The notes beneath the pieces were generated by a model. The model did no database searches and had not been told where the DNA came from. It was given only the letters and a program-made list of their open reading frames with translations. DNA of 53,071 bases, from NCBI GenBank assembly GCA_017465575.1, contig JAFTVX010000022.1:1-53071 (forward strand). Direction: 5' to 3'. The first letter of the stretch is position 1; each line of letters opens with the position of its first letter. This DNA comes from Alistipes sp. Its GTDB lineage: Bacteria > Bacteroidota > Bacteroidia > Bacteroidales > Rikenellaceae. Of this stretch, positions 35,648 through 44,514 are shown one piece after another. A program made the position numbers and the translations under genes.

Positions 35648-35794
35648 TAATGAGAAATGAGAAATGAGAAATTAGCAATAATAGTTTTTCGTTGTTAGAG
35701 TTTTAAGATCATAAGACCTTAGGACTTTAAGACCTTAGGATTTTTCTCCTATCGTCATATCGTCATAATCGTCTTATCGTCTTATCGTCTTAAT
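35648..35794. repeat. composite array: three heptamer/octamer families in series
   Basis: In order: heptamers AAATGAG; heptamers TTTTTCG, TTGTTAG; octamers GACCTTAG/GACTTTAA (about 35716-35740); a TTTTTCTCC spacer; and octamers TTATCGTC (about 35750-35790). The last two blocks match those near 46.37-46.44 kb in the same order and orientation. Confidence 0.75.
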
Positions 35795-35815
35795 AACTAT
35801 CTCCAATGATTAAGG

Positions 35816-36499
35816 TTATTTTAGCTCAAACTTTGCTTGTATGGTGTGGCTGATTTTTGAGCCAGCAAACTCCATAGGCTCGGGAGCGGCCTCCTCGACA
35901 ACAGCATCGTAGCCAATGCTTGCAACGCCACGAATCTTCATTGCCGTGTTAAAGACCACCTCGCCATTAGAGTTATAGTCGTGGATATAGGTGCATCGAC
36001 CGATAGACTGGTCGATAGCCTCCGCCAAGACCTCGGCATTGCGCTTGGCATCACGGATAGCCTCACGGCGAAGCTCCTCTCGGATAGTGTCGATATCGGT
36101 ACAAGTAGCACTCTTAAGCGACACGCTATGGAGGTTAAGGCTCTCGAGGGTCTCGAAGGCACGCGCCAAATCCTCAGCACCAAAGACTACCAACTCATAG
36201 GAGCGAGTGGCGTATGCGCCACGGCGGTGGTAGGCGCTATAATTATCCTTGAAGCGTAGTGCCTCGTCGGTATCGAAGCCCGCCGATTTAAGCGCCTTAG
36301 TCATCGTGCGCTCCTGCTCATCAAGCGACATACGGCCCTTCGAGTCGCTCTCGTTGATGGTGATAGCGAGCGTAAACTTATTGGGTGTAACAACACGCTC
36401 GGCATAGCCATTAACGACAACCTCATTGGTCTGGGGCTCATTCGCCGACACAGCAAAGGCAACAACAAGTGCCACGGCACATAACAGTAATCTTTTCAT
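35816..36499 (-). CDS. periplasmic SIMPL-domain (DUF541) protein
   Basis: A 227-residue secreted protein with signal peptide 1-19 (ending Val-Ser-Ala). The SIMPL domain spans most of the rest: VVVNGYAERVVTPNKFTLAITI at the start, a central helical segment with RDAKRNAEVLAEAI, and strands at the end. The family includes BP26/OMP28-type proteins that form ring-like oligomers; the biochemical role is not settled. It appears to be a single-gene unit, with repeat-rich spacers on both sides. Confidence 0.88.
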   Translation of the reverse strand: MKRLLLCAVALVVAFAVSANEPQTNEVVVNGYAERVVTPNKFTLAITINESDSKGRMSLDEQERTMTKALKSAGFDTDEALRFKDNYSAYHRRGAYATRSYELVVFGAEDLARAFETLESLNLHSVSLKSATCTDIDTIREELRREAIRDAKRNAEVLAEAIDQSIGRCTYIHDYNSNGEVVFNTAMKIRGVASIGYDAVVEEAAPEPMEFAGSKISHTIQAKFELK

Positions 36500-36573
36500 A
36501 GAGTAAAATTTTTAGGATTTCTTACTTAGCAAACGCCAAACAGGGCTGGATATTGTGTGGAAGGTGGGTAATA

Positions 36574-36603
36574 GCAGGCGTTTCGCCTGCGGGCTAACGC
36601 CCC
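36574..36603. repeat. GCAGGCG...CGCCTGC and GGGCTAACGCCC palindromes
   Basis: GCAGGCGTTTCGCCTGC (36574-36590) is followed by GGGCTAACGCCCC (36591-36603). Both cores occur in the cluster at 116-202, in inverted arrangement, which makes this a second locus of the same constant-flank palindrome family. It abuts repeat copy C. Confidence 0.6.
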
Positions 36604-36712
36604 AATTTGGATTATCGCAAAAGAATCCCCCCAAGGGATAGCACTAAATAGTACAGTCCTTGGGGGATTGCTTTTGGGATAGTTCGAAGGATACCCCTTT
36701 TCACAACAAATT
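36601..36712 (-). repeat. nested palindromic repeat, copy C (left arm truncated)
   Basis: The inner stem AATCCCCCCAAGG (36624-36636) pairs with CCTTGGGGGATT (36658-36669) with one bulged C. The loop keeps the AGTAC-type core. The right outer arm (36692-36712) is intact and runs into the stop codon of the next gene. Of the left outer arm only CCCAATTT remains. Confidence 0.8.
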
Positions 36713-37619
36713 ACTCCCAGAGGTTGCGAGGATACTCACCCGCCTCGATCAACTCTTCGAGCTTTGCCATAAGCTGTGGCTTGTCCTCCTTGTAGGTTAC
36801 GCCAAACCACTTGGCGGTAGTCGACAACACACGCATTGTGGCGGTGCCCTCGGTGATAACCTTATTTACCATAAGGGGGATAAAGAACTCCGACTTAAGG
36901 TTGTCGATATTGGCTGCGAGGAACTCCTTGAAGAATGCCTCAGAGTGGCGGAAGTAGTCGGGAGTGAAGCCAAAGAGGTTCATCGACACGGGGGTATTCT
37001 CCTCCAAGGGCTGGGGGTCGCCAAGGTCGTGGAAGACGATAGTGCCATCAACACGCTCAATCTTGGTGCGCTCAACCATACCCTCGAGGTTGCCCTCCGA
37101 GTTCACGGTGCAGACACCACGCGACACTGTGCCATTCTCCGACAAGGTCTTCGATACCTCGTAGCCTACCATACAGTACTTGCCCTCCGAGCCAGCAAGC
37201 TCCGAGAGGTACTTGCCGATAACGGCATAGCCATCACGGCCGTAGAAGTCGTCGGCATTGATAACGGCAAAGGGCTCGTTGATAACATCGGCAGCCATCA
37301 TCACTGCGTGGTTCGTTCCCCAAGGCTTAACACGGTCGGCGGGGAGAGTGAAGCCCTCGGGGAGCTTGTCGAGCTCCTGGAAAACATACTCCACCTCGAT
37401 ACGACCACCGAAGCGCTCCTTGTTGAATACCTCGCAGAAATCCTCTGCAAACGAGTGGCGAATAACGAATACCACCTTGCCAAAGCCGGCACGGATAGCG
37501 TCGTAAACCGAGTAGTCGATGATAGCCTCGCCGTTAGGGCCTACGCCATCCATCTGCTTGAGCGAGCCATAGCGTGAGCCCATACCCGCTGCCAAAACCA
37601 AAAGTGTAGGTTTTACCAT
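36711..37619 (-). CDS. sugar-phosphate nucleotidyltransferase family protein
   Basis: A 302-residue cytoplasmic NTP-transferase with the N-terminal signature LVLAAGMGSRYGSLKQM (residues 6-22), where Arg and Lys bind the nucleotide phosphates. ADDFYG near 121-126 is the metal-binding region. It resembles bacterial glucose-1-phosphate or related uridylyl/cytidylyltransferases but lacks features that fix the substrate. A good promoter lies upstream (37693-37662). Its stop codon is shared with the end of repeat copy C. Confidence 0.85.
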   Translation of the reverse strand: MVKPTLLVLAAGMGSRYGSLKQMDGVGPNGEAIIDYSVYDAIRAGFGKVVFVIRHSFAEDFCEVFNKERFGGRIEVEYVFQELDKLPEGFTLPADRVKPWGTNHAVMMAADVINEPFAVINADDFYGRDGYAVIGKYLSELAGSEGKYCMVGYEVSKTLSENGTVSRGVCTVNSEGNLEGMVERTKIERVDGTIVFHDLGDPQPLEENTPVSMNLFGFTPDYFRHSEAFFKEFLAANIDNLKSEFFIPLMVNKVITEGTATMRVLSTTAKWFGVTYKEDKPQLMAKLEELIEAGEYPRNLWE

Positions 37620-37661
37620 AATTGTCTATGTTTTATGTAACTATATTTCCAAAAACTGATA

Positions 37662-37693
37662 CAAAGGTAAAAAAGTTATGCGGAATATACAAA
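37662..37693 (-). promoter_or_regulatory. promoter of the nucleotidyltransferase gene
   Basis: Minus strand: TTTG (37693-37690), 20 nt, TACCTTTG (37669-37662), about 43 nt before the ATG. Confidence 0.7.
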
Positions 37694-37712
37694 GCATACC
37701 ACTTTTTTTCGT

Positions 37713-37720
37713 TATATTTG
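37713..37720 (+). promoter_or_regulatory. -7 box of the M23-dxr-rseP-radA operon
   Basis: TATATTTG fits TAnnTTTG and lies 24 nt before the first ATG; no clear TTTG is found at the expected -33 distance. Confidence 0.5.
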
Positions 37721-37744
37721 CACGATATATAATATAGGAATATT

Positions 37745-38590
37745 ATGTTAAAGGAGTTTTGGGACAATCTAACGGAGCGATGCCAGCTCTCGATGCGTGA
37801 GAGGGAGAGTGGCGAGATGCATTGGCGAGTAAACCTCTCGCCCCTCGGACTATGGGGTGGCGTGTTGGGCTTTGTCGTCTTGGTCTTTCTGCTACTTCTG
37901 CTGTTGATGGCCTACACGCCCATTCTTGATATCTTGCCTGGCTACCGCACACGCTCGGCACGCATGACTGACCGCCTAACCGAGAGCATCCTGCATATCG
38001 ACTCGTTGGAGCGCGAGATGACGATGATGTTGGAGTACAACGAGGCGGTGGCGATGATTATGTCGGGCAGCACGCCCACTTTGCACTCTACCATAATGAC
38101 CGACACCATACGCTACGACAAGTCACGCATCCTGCCCACACGCGCCGACTCGCTGCTACGCAACGCCTTGGAGAGCTTCACGGGCGAATACTCGTTGGCA
38201 TCAACCAAGCCCCTTGCTTCGGAGGCAGCGATGTTCTCGGCACCCATTCGTGGCACCGTAACGCGAGCATTTGATGCCCCCGAGTCGAGCTTCGATATGG
38301 CGATTATGCCTATCGATGGCGAAAGGGAGGTGATGGCCGTAGAGAGTGGCACGGTGGTAGGCGTAGAGCCAAGCAACAACTCACTTACTACGGTTGTTAT
38401 TCAGCACGCAGGTGGCTATATCTCGGTATACCGCGAGCTTGGCGAGAGCCTTGTGCGCAAGGGTCAGTCGGTGCATAGTGGCACGGTAATCGGCAACCTA
38501 ACAGCCGACGAGGAGGTAGGTCACGAGCTCGTCTTTGAGCTTTGGCGCAATGGTGCTGCCGTAGACCCCCAACGATATATTCTTTTCTAA
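37745..38590 (+). CDS. membrane protein with degenerate M23 (LytM-like) domain
   Basis: A 281-residue protein with one membrane helix (about 33-57) and a periplasmic part containing a short helical segment (about 70-110) and an M23/LytM fold (about 170-281). The zinc-binding motifs are broken: the HxxxD motif reads SSFDM with its His replaced by Ser, and the HxH before Phe-Glu-Leu reads ELV. It should therefore be catalytically dead, like LytM factors that activate amidases or act as scaffolds. Length and topology resemble cell-division LytM proteins. It starts an operon with dxr, rseP and radA. Confidence 0.85.
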   Translation: MLKEFWDNLTERCQLSMRERESGEMHWRVNLSPLGLWGGVLGFVVLVFLLLLLLMAYTPILDILPGYRTRSARMTDRLTESILHIDSLEREMTMMLEYNEAVAMIMSGSTPTLHSTIMTDTIRYDKSRILPTRADSLLRNALESFTGEYSLASTKPLASEAAMFSAPIRGTVTRAFDAPESSFDMAIMPIDGEREVMAVESGTVVGVEPSNNSLTTVVIQHAGGYISVYRELGESLVRKGQSVHSGTVIGNLTADEEVGHELVFELWRNGAAVDPQRYILF

Positions 38591-38592
38591 CG

Positions 38593-39756
38593 ATGAAACA
38601 GCACGAAAGAGTAACACTTCTCGGCTCGACAGGCTCTATCGGTGTGCAGACGCTTGATATTGTGCGTCACCACCCCGACCGCTTCTCGGTATATGCCCTT
38701 GTGGCGCATAGCCGTTGGGAGGAGCTTGCACGCCAGGCCGTGGAGTTTAACGCCCGCCGTGTGGTGATTGGCGATGAGCGATACTACGATAATCTGAAAA
38801 CACGCCTTGCAGGCAGTGGCATCGAGGTCTTGGCAGGTAGCGAGGCTATCTGCGAGGTAGCATCTGACGAGGCGTGCGACTTGGTGGTTAATGCCTTGGT
38901 GGGCTATGCAGGTCTGCACCCCACATTGGCGGCTATCCACAGCCGTAAGCGCATCGCCCTTGCCAACAAGGAGACCTTGGTCGTTGGTGGCGATATTGTG
39001 ATGTCGGAGGCTCGCCGTATGGGTGTCGACATCTTGCCTATCGACTCGGAGCACTCGGCGATTATGCAGTGCTTAGAGGGTGAGAAACGCCAGAGTATCA
39101 AAAACTTGATAGTCACTTGTAGCGGTGGTGCATTGCGTGATATGACAAAGGAGGAGTTGCAGTCGGTAACCCCCGAAATGGCACTCCGCCACCCACAGTG
39201 GTCGATGGGTGCGAAGATTACCATCGACTCGGCAACACTCGTTAACAAGGGCTTCGAGGTTATCGAGGCGCGTTGGTTATTCGACATCGAGCCCGAGCGC
39301 ATCAAGGTTATCATTCACCCTCAGTCGATTGTTCACTCGATGGTGGAGTTCACCGATGGCTCGGTAAAGGCACAGCTCGGCAATGCCGATATGCGTACGC
39401 CGATTAGTTATGCTATGCTCTACCCCGAGCGCTCGGCGATAGCAATGGAGGAGTTTTCGATATTGGACTACCCTACGCTTACCTTCAAGGCGGTAGACCA
39501 CGACAAATACCCCGCCTTGGGCATTGCCTACGACTGCCTACACCGTGGCGGTACAGCACCCTGCACGATGAATGGCTCGAACGAGGTGGCGGTGGCTGCG
39601 TTCCTTGGTCATAAGTGCGCCTTTACGGATATTGTGGGCGCTATCGAGTATGCTTTGAAGCGTGCCGAGTTCACAGCCGTACCCTCGATGGAGGACTACG
39701 ACAGAGCAAATATCGAGGCAAGAGCCTTGGCAAAGGAGTATCTAAAACTGAAATAA
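38593..39756 (+). CDS. dxr: 1-deoxy-D-xylulose 5-phosphate reductoisomerase
   Basis: A 387-residue cytoplasmic enzyme of the MEP isoprenoid pathway, converting DXP to MEP with NADPH. The N-terminal LLGSTGSIGVQTLDIV binds NADPH. LANKETLVVGG, DSEHSAIMQCL and TCSGGAL are the metal and substrate-binding motifs. Length is typical. The start is the ATG 2 nt after the M23 stop; a longer in-frame start lies inside the M23 gene. ispD of the same pathway is in this window at 49.6 kb. Confidence 0.98.
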   Translation: MKQHERVTLLGSTGSIGVQTLDIVRHHPDRFSVYALVAHSRWEELARQAVEFNARRVVIGDERYYDNLKTRLAGSGIEVLAGSEAICEVASDEACDLVVNALVGYAGLHPTLAAIHSRKRIALANKETLVVGGDIVMSEARRMGVDILPIDSEHSAIMQCLEGEKRQSIKNLIVTCSGGALRDMTKEELQSVTPEMALRHPQWSMGAKITIDSATLVNKGFEVIEARWLFDIEPERIKVIIHPQSIVHSMVEFTDGSVKAQLGNADMRTPISYAMLYPERSAIAMEEFSILDYPTLTFKAVDHDKYPALGIAYDCLHRGGTAPCTMNGSNEVAVAAFLGHKCAFTDIVGAIEYALKRAEFTAVPSMEDYDRANIEARALAKEYLKLK

Positions 39757-39770
39757 ATTTAACACGATAG

Positions 39771-41096
39771 ATGGAAGTAATTTTGATTAAGGTAGTGCAG
39801 TTCTTTGCAGCGCTGTCGCTACTTGTCCTTATTCACGAGTTCGGACACTTTATCGCTGCACGCATCTTCGGCATCCGTGTCGAGAAGTTTTACATATTCT
39901 TCAACCCTTGGTTCTCGCTCTGGAAGCGCAAGATTGGCGATACGGAGTATGGCATCGGCTGGTTGCCGTTGGGTGGCTATGTCTCGATTGCAGGTATGAT
40001 TGATGAGTCAATCGACCAGGAGCAGTTGGAGCGTATGAAGCAGGACCCTCAGCCTTGGGAGTTCCGTACCAAGCCCGCTTGGCAGCGCCTTATCGTGATG
40101 CTTGCGGGTGTCACGATGAATGTGCTATTGGCGATGACAATCTACTCGGCAATGCTCTATGCGTGGGGTGATAGCTACTACCACAACGACGATATGGTCT
40201 ATGGCTACGCCTTCAACGAGGCTGGACACAACCTCGGATTTGAGGATGGCGACCGCATCGTAGCCATTGATGGCGAGACGATTGGCGATGTAACGACCAT
40301 AGGTCAGATGCTCTTGCTTGCCGATGGCGAGCGCAAGGTGGATATCGTCCGTGGTGGCGAGCCCCAGACCCTTACGCTCTCGCTCGAAAGCCTTGTTGCG
40401 ATGCGCGAGAGTGGTGGCTACAAGGGTCTATATCGCGAGTTTATCCCCTATGTCGTAAACAGCGTGGAGTCGGAGAGCGCCAAGGCCTCGGGCATCGTCG
40501 AGGGCGACCGCATCGTGGCTATCAACGGCACAGCAACACCCTACTTCCGTGCTGATAGCGAGCTTCTTAGCGAGGCTCGTGGCACAACCGCAACGGTAGA
40601 TGTTGTGCGTGGCGTGGATACCCTCGCCTTGGCTGTACCCATCAGCGACGAGGGCCTTATGGGCATCACCGTACGCCAGACCTTGCCCCGACACAATGAC
40701 TACGGCTTCTGGGCATCAATCCCTGCGGGCGCTAAGCGTGGCGTAGAGGAGATTAAGTCGTACTGGGAGCAGGTGAAGCTAATCTTCAACCCCGAAACAA
40801 AGCTCTACAAGGAGGTCGGCGGCTTTATCGCCATTGGCAATATCTTCCCTGGCGAGTGGAACTGGATGGCCTTCTGGAATCTCACAGCACTGCTCTCGAT
40901 TATGCTTGCTGTGATGAACCTCTTGCCTATCCCTGGTCTCGATGGCGGTCATGCACTCTTCACACTTTGGGAGATTATCACACGCCGTAAGCCGAGCGAC
41001 AAGTTCTTGGAGGTGATGCAGTATATCGGTCTCTTCCTCCTTCTCGCCCTGCTTATCTACGCCAACGGTAGCGACATTGTGAGATTGTTCAAATAG
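39771..41096 (+). CDS. rseP: RIP metalloprotease RseP (site-2 protease)
   Basis: A 441-residue inner-membrane zinc protease cleaving transmembrane anti-sigma factors and signal peptides. The HExxH motif is His22-Glu23-Phe-Gly-His26 in the first helix, and the third metal ligand is Asp391 in NLLPIPGLDGGH. Two PDZ-like domains lie in the periplasmic part (about 205-300), with GIVEGDRIVAINGT in the second. Length and topology are typical for RseP. Confidence 0.96.
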   Translation: MEVILIKVVQFFAALSLLVLIHEFGHFIAARIFGIRVEKFYIFFNPWFSLWKRKIGDTEYGIGWLPLGGYVSIAGMIDESIDQEQLERMKQDPQPWEFRTKPAWQRLIVMLAGVTMNVLLAMTIYSAMLYAWGDSYYHNDDMVYGYAFNEAGHNLGFEDGDRIVAIDGETIGDVTTIGQMLLLADGERKVDIVRGGEPQTLTLSLESLVAMRESGGYKGLYREFIPYVVNSVESESAKASGIVEGDRIVAINGTATPYFRADSELLSEARGTTATVDVVRGVDTLALAVPISDEGLMGITVRQTLPRHNDYGFWASIPAGAKRGVEEIKSYWEQVKLIFNPETKLYKEVGGFIAIGNIFPGEWNWMAFWNLTALLSIMLAVMNLLPIPGLDGGHALFTLWEIITRRKPSDKFLEVMQYIGLFLLLALLIYANGSDIVRLFK

Positions 41097-41105
41097 CGAT
41101 AGACG

Positions 41106-42461
41106 ATGGCAAAACTCAAGAAGGTATATTTCTGCACCGACTGTGGCTACGAGACACCCAAGTGGTTGGGCAAGTGCCCTGCGTGTGGTGCGTGGAACAC
41201 CATCACGGAGCATACGGTGGCGAAGGAGAGCTCGTCGCCCGCCCGTGTGGTCTCGGTGCCGCGTGCCGAGGTGTGCAAGGTGCAGGATATTGCCGAGAAC
41301 CAGACACGCCGCATCGACACGGGAAACAAGGAGGCTAACCGTGTGTTGGGCGGTGGCATAGTGCCTGGCTCGCTGATTTTGTTGGGTGGTGAGCCGGGCA
41401 TCGGCAAGTCTACCCTATCGCTACAACTCGCCCTAACGGCAAACAATCTCTCGACCCTCTATGTCTCGGGCGAGGAGTCGGCCGAGCAGATTAAGATGCG
41501 TGCTAAGCGCCTCGGCATCAACAATATGGAGTGCACGGTATATACCGAAACTCTGCTCGAAAATATTATCTCGGAGATTGAGGCGTTGCACCCCGATATG
41601 GTCATCATCGACTCTATACAGACTATGTCTACCGACTTGGTGGAGTCATCGGCAGGTAGCGTAACGCAGATTAGGGAGTGTACGGCAGCGCTGTTGAAGG
41701 TGGCGAAGATGCTCGGCATCTCGATATTTATCATCGGCCATATCACCAAGGAGGGCACGATTGCGGGCCCCAAGATTTTGGAGCATATCGTGGATGTCGT
41801 TCTTCAATTCGAGGGCGACAGCAACAACAACTACCGCATCTTGCGTGGCATCAAAAACCGCTTTGGCGCCACCTACGAGATTGGCGTTTTCGAGATGCGC
41901 GACACAGGCCTCAAGGAGGTAGACAACCCCTCGGAGATACTCCTCTCGCACTACGACGAGCCATTGGCCGGCATCTCGGTAGGCGCTGTGGTCGATGGCT
42001 TACGCCCCTATCTTATTGAGGTTCAGGCTCTGGTTAGCGGTGCTGCATACGGCACACCTCAGCGCTCGTCGATGGGCTTTGACCAGCGAAGATTGAATAT
42101 GTTGCTTGCCGTGTTGGAGAAGCGCATCGGTATGAAGATGTTCCAGAAGGATGTATTCCTCAACTTCGCTGGTGGCTTCAAGATTTCGGATACTGGCATC
42201 GACCTTGCCGTGGTGAGCGCAATCATATCGTCGTACTACGATAGGCCCCTTTTGGAGGGTGTATGCTGCGCCGGCGAGATAGGCCTCTCGGGCGAGGTGC
42301 GCCCAGCACCACGCACCGAACAGCGCATAGCCGAGGCTGCACGCTTGGGCTTTAAGCGCATCGTGGTATCGAGCTTTATCCAGAAGAAGGTCAAGGCACC
42401 CAAGGGCATCGAGGTGGTCTATATATCATCTATCGACCAACTGCCCAAGGCGGTGCTGTAA
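41106..42461 (+). CDS. radA: DNA repair protein RadA
   Basis: A 451-residue RecA-related helicase promoting branch migration in recombination. An N-terminal C4 zinc finger uses Cys10, Cys13, Cys24 and Cys27. Walker A is GGEPGIGKST at 94-103. The RadA-specific KNRFG motif is present near 252, and the C-terminal part is the Lon-like domain (GVCCAGEIGLSGEVRP). It is the last gene of the operon; heptamer arrays follow the stop. Confidence 0.97.
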   Translation: MAKLKKVYFCTDCGYETPKWLGKCPACGAWNTITEHTVAKESSSPARVVSVPRAEVCKVQDIAENQTRRIDTGNKEANRVLGGGIVPGSLILLGGEPGIGKSTLSLQLALTANNLSTLYVSGEESAEQIKMRAKRLGINNMECTVYTETLLENIISEIEALHPDMVIIDSIQTMSTDLVESSAGSVTQIRECTAALLKVAKMLGISIFIIGHITKEGTIAGPKILEHIVDVVLQFEGDSNNNYRILRGIKNRFGATYEIGVFEMRDTGLKEVDNPSEILLSHYDEPLAGISVGAVVDGLRPYLIEVQALVSGAAYGTPQRSSMGFDQRRLNMLLAVLEKRIGMKMFQKDVFLNFAGGFKISDTGIDLAVVSAIISSYYDRPLLEGVCCAGEIGLSGEVRPAPRTEQRIAEAARLGFKRIVVSSFIQKKVKAPKGIEVVYISSIDQLPKAVL

Positions 42462-42466
42462 GAGAG

Positions 42467-42595
42467 TTATTAGTTTTTAGTTGTTAGTTGTTAGAGTTGA
42501 TAACTAATATTAAATAATGAGTTAAAATGGGTTAAAATGGGTTAAAATGTTTTTTATAGAATCTTATTCTAATAACTAAAAACTAAAAACTAATA
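42467..42595. repeat. inverted heptamer arrays flanking a 10-bp triplicate
   Basis: The left arm (42467-42494) is built of heptamers TTATTAG, TTTTTAG, TTGTTAG, TTGTTAG. The right arm (42569-42595) is the inverted form CTAATAA, CTAAAAA, CTAAAAA, CTAATA. They can pair over about 27 bp with few mismatches. Between them, 42521-42550 is GTTAAAATGG repeated three times. It lies between radA and the thioredoxin gene. Confidence 0.75.
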
Positions 42596-42655
42596 TCTAT
42601 CCCCCATCCTCTCCCCGTGGCGTGGATTTTGCGGTCGTAGCGCAAAAAGAGCGCT

Positions 42656-42979
42656 ATGAAGATTACTGATTTCGAGAATATCATCGCCACCGACCGACTT
42701 ACGCTTGTCGACTTCTTTCAGCCGTGGTGCGGACCCTGTCGTGCCATAGACCCCGCATTGGAGCGCTTGTCGCTCACGATGAGCCATATTTGCACCATCA
42801 TCAAACTCAACACCATCGAAAGCGAGCACCATGAACTTATCCGTCGCTACAACATTGTGGCGATACCCTCGTTACTGCTCTTCTCACGAAGCGAACTAAT
42901 CTATCGCCTTACGGGCATAGTATCCTACGACCGTCTAATGGAGGCCATAAGGCAGGCGCAAGTGGTAATGGAGTATTAG
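42656..42979 (+). CDS. thioredoxin-family protein
   Basis: A 107-residue cytoplasmic thioredoxin fold with no signal peptide. The active site is Trp24-Cys25-Gly-Pro-Cys28, and the cis-proline segment is IPSLLLFSRSE near 72-82. Length is that of a classical thioredoxin. AGCGC and GCGCT form a small hairpin (42639-42655) directly against the start codon, which could hinder initiation. It is convergent with the sulfatase gene, with only 5 nt between the stops. Confidence 0.93.
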   Translation: MKITDFENIIATDRLTLVDFFQPWCGPCRAIDPALERLSLTMSHICTIIKLNTIESEHHELIRRYNIVAIPSLLLFSRSELIYRLTGIVSYDRLMEAIRQAQVVMEY

Positions 42980-42984
42980 AGCTG

Positions 42985-44514
42985 TTAATCAATGCGAGGC
43001 ATCGTAACCTTAAAATGGGGACTCTCGATATGTTCAGCGTAGGCGATATCGACCATTCGGCGCACAATATCGGGGTATTGGGCGGCCACATCGTTATCTT
43101 CGTGAAGGTCCTTAGCAAGGTTGTAGAGATGTGGCACACCGCCCTTCGACACTAACTTCCAGTCACCCATACGCACCGCCACCTGGTCGCTCTCCTCAAA
43201 CTCCCAGTAAAGGTATTCGTGCTTCGGTTGCTCACCCTCGCCGAGAAGCGTAGGCGCAAACGACACACCATCGAAATAGTCGACCTCTGCCATCGGGTTG
43301 CGATAGCGCTCCGCATAGTCATCGACACCTGCCAACGCAGAGAGCGTAGGCATCATATCGTAAAAGGCCAAGATATGGTCATTCACTGCACCCGCCGCAA
43401 CACTCTGGGGCCACCACGCAATAAAGGGCACTCGCACACCACCCTCGTGTGTTTCTCGCTTGATGCCACGAAGCTCGGCATTGAAGCCGAAGAACTCTGG
43501 GTCGCCACCACCCTCGGCGTGCGGGCCATTGTCGCTTGTGAAGATTACAAGCGTATTCTCGGCAAGACCCTCCGAGCGCAACGCATCCAAAATCTCGCCT
43601 ACATACCTATCAAGGCGCGACACCATAGCGGCAAACTGAGCATGCGCATCGTGTGCGGTATTGTAGCGCGACCACGGATTAGTCTTCCAGTCGCTATCGT
43701 CATCGAATTTCTCTCTATAATAGTCGACAAGCGCATCGTCGGGTTGCACCAACTCGGCGTGTGGCAAGGTGTAGGTGAAGATACCGAAGAAGGGCTTATC
43801 GCTCGTCTGCCTTTCGAGCCACGCCATAGCCCTACGATGAATCATATCGGCAGAGTACTGTGTACGCTTGGTGTAGTCGTCGCCATGTTGAGGGTAAAGG
43901 ATATTCTCATCTAAGACCACACGCATAAGAGTTGTATCGCCCTCAATCCTACTGTAACAGTTCAGGAAATTAGGATAGTAGAGGTGGGCTTGATACTGGC
44001 AGATATAGCCGTAGAACTCATCTATGCCTCGCTTATCGGGCGTAGAGTGTGAGCCCTCGTAGCCACCAGCCCACTTGCCGAACATAGCCGTCGTATAGCC
44101 ATTGTCGCGCATTATCTCAGGTAGAATTATATGGTCAGCAGCGTAGGGGTGTTGCCCCACACGCGAGTAATCTTCATTCTCGCCATAACGCACCATCGGC
44201 ACATCGCGCCAATACTCCTTGTTGCCCCTCACCTCGGTATGTCCTGTGTGCTGTCCCGTCATAAACGATGCACGCGATGGTGCACTCACAGGACTTCCGG
44301 CATAGGCCTGCGTAAAGCGCATACCCTCACGCGCCATACGGTCGATATTCGGCGTTTCGATAAGGTGCTGGCCATAACAACCTACATCGTTATAGCCCAA
44401 GTCGTCGCACATAATAACGATGATATTTGGCTGATTGCCAAAAGCATAGAGCGACGGAAGAAACATTCCACCACACAACAGAGAGGTATATAATCGCCTT
44501 ATCTTCATACGCAT
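42985..44514 (-). CDS. secreted sulfatase, serine-type
   Basis: A 509-residue type I sulfatase with signal peptide (about 1-24). Metal ligands Asp37-Asp38 lie in MCDDLGYND. The formylglycine site is Ser77 in Ser-Ala-Pro-Ser-Arg, so the serine rather than cysteine is oxidised, which needs an anaerobic maturase. HAELVQP and FTSDNGPHAEGG are typical downstream motifs. The ATG abuts the stop codon of the maturase gene, implying co-expression. Family members remove sulfate from host or plant glycans; the subfamily and substrate were not resolved. Confidence 0.93.
   Translation of the reverse strand: MRMKIRRLYTSLLCGGMFLPSLYAFGNQPNIIVIMCDDLGYNDVGCYGQHLIETPNIDRMAREGMRFTQAYAGSPVSAPSRASFMTGQHTGHTEVRGNKEYWRDVPMVRYGENEDYSRVGQHPYAADHIILPEIMRDNGYTTAMFGKWAGGYEGSHSTPDKRGIDEFYGYICQYQAHLYYPNFLNCYSRIEGDTTLMRVVLDENILYPQHGDDYTKRTQYSADMIHRRAMAWLERQTSDKPFFGIFTYTLPHAELVQPDDALVDYYREKFDDDSDWKTNPWSRYNTAHDAHAQFAAMVSRLDRYVGEILDALRSEGLAENTLVIFTSDNGPHAEGGGDPEFFGFNAELRGIKRETHEGGVRVPFIAWWPQSVAAGAVNDHILAFYDMMPTLSALAGVDDYAERYRNPMAEVDYFDGVSFAPTLLGEGEQPKHEYLYWEFEESDQVAVRMGDWKLVSKGGVPHLYNLAKDLHEDNDVAAQYPDIVRRMVDIAYAEHIESPHFKVTMPRID

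Noticed and set aside
35648-35794. CRISPR array
   Set aside because: Repeat units are only 7-8 bp with no spacers between them, and no cas gene is in the window.
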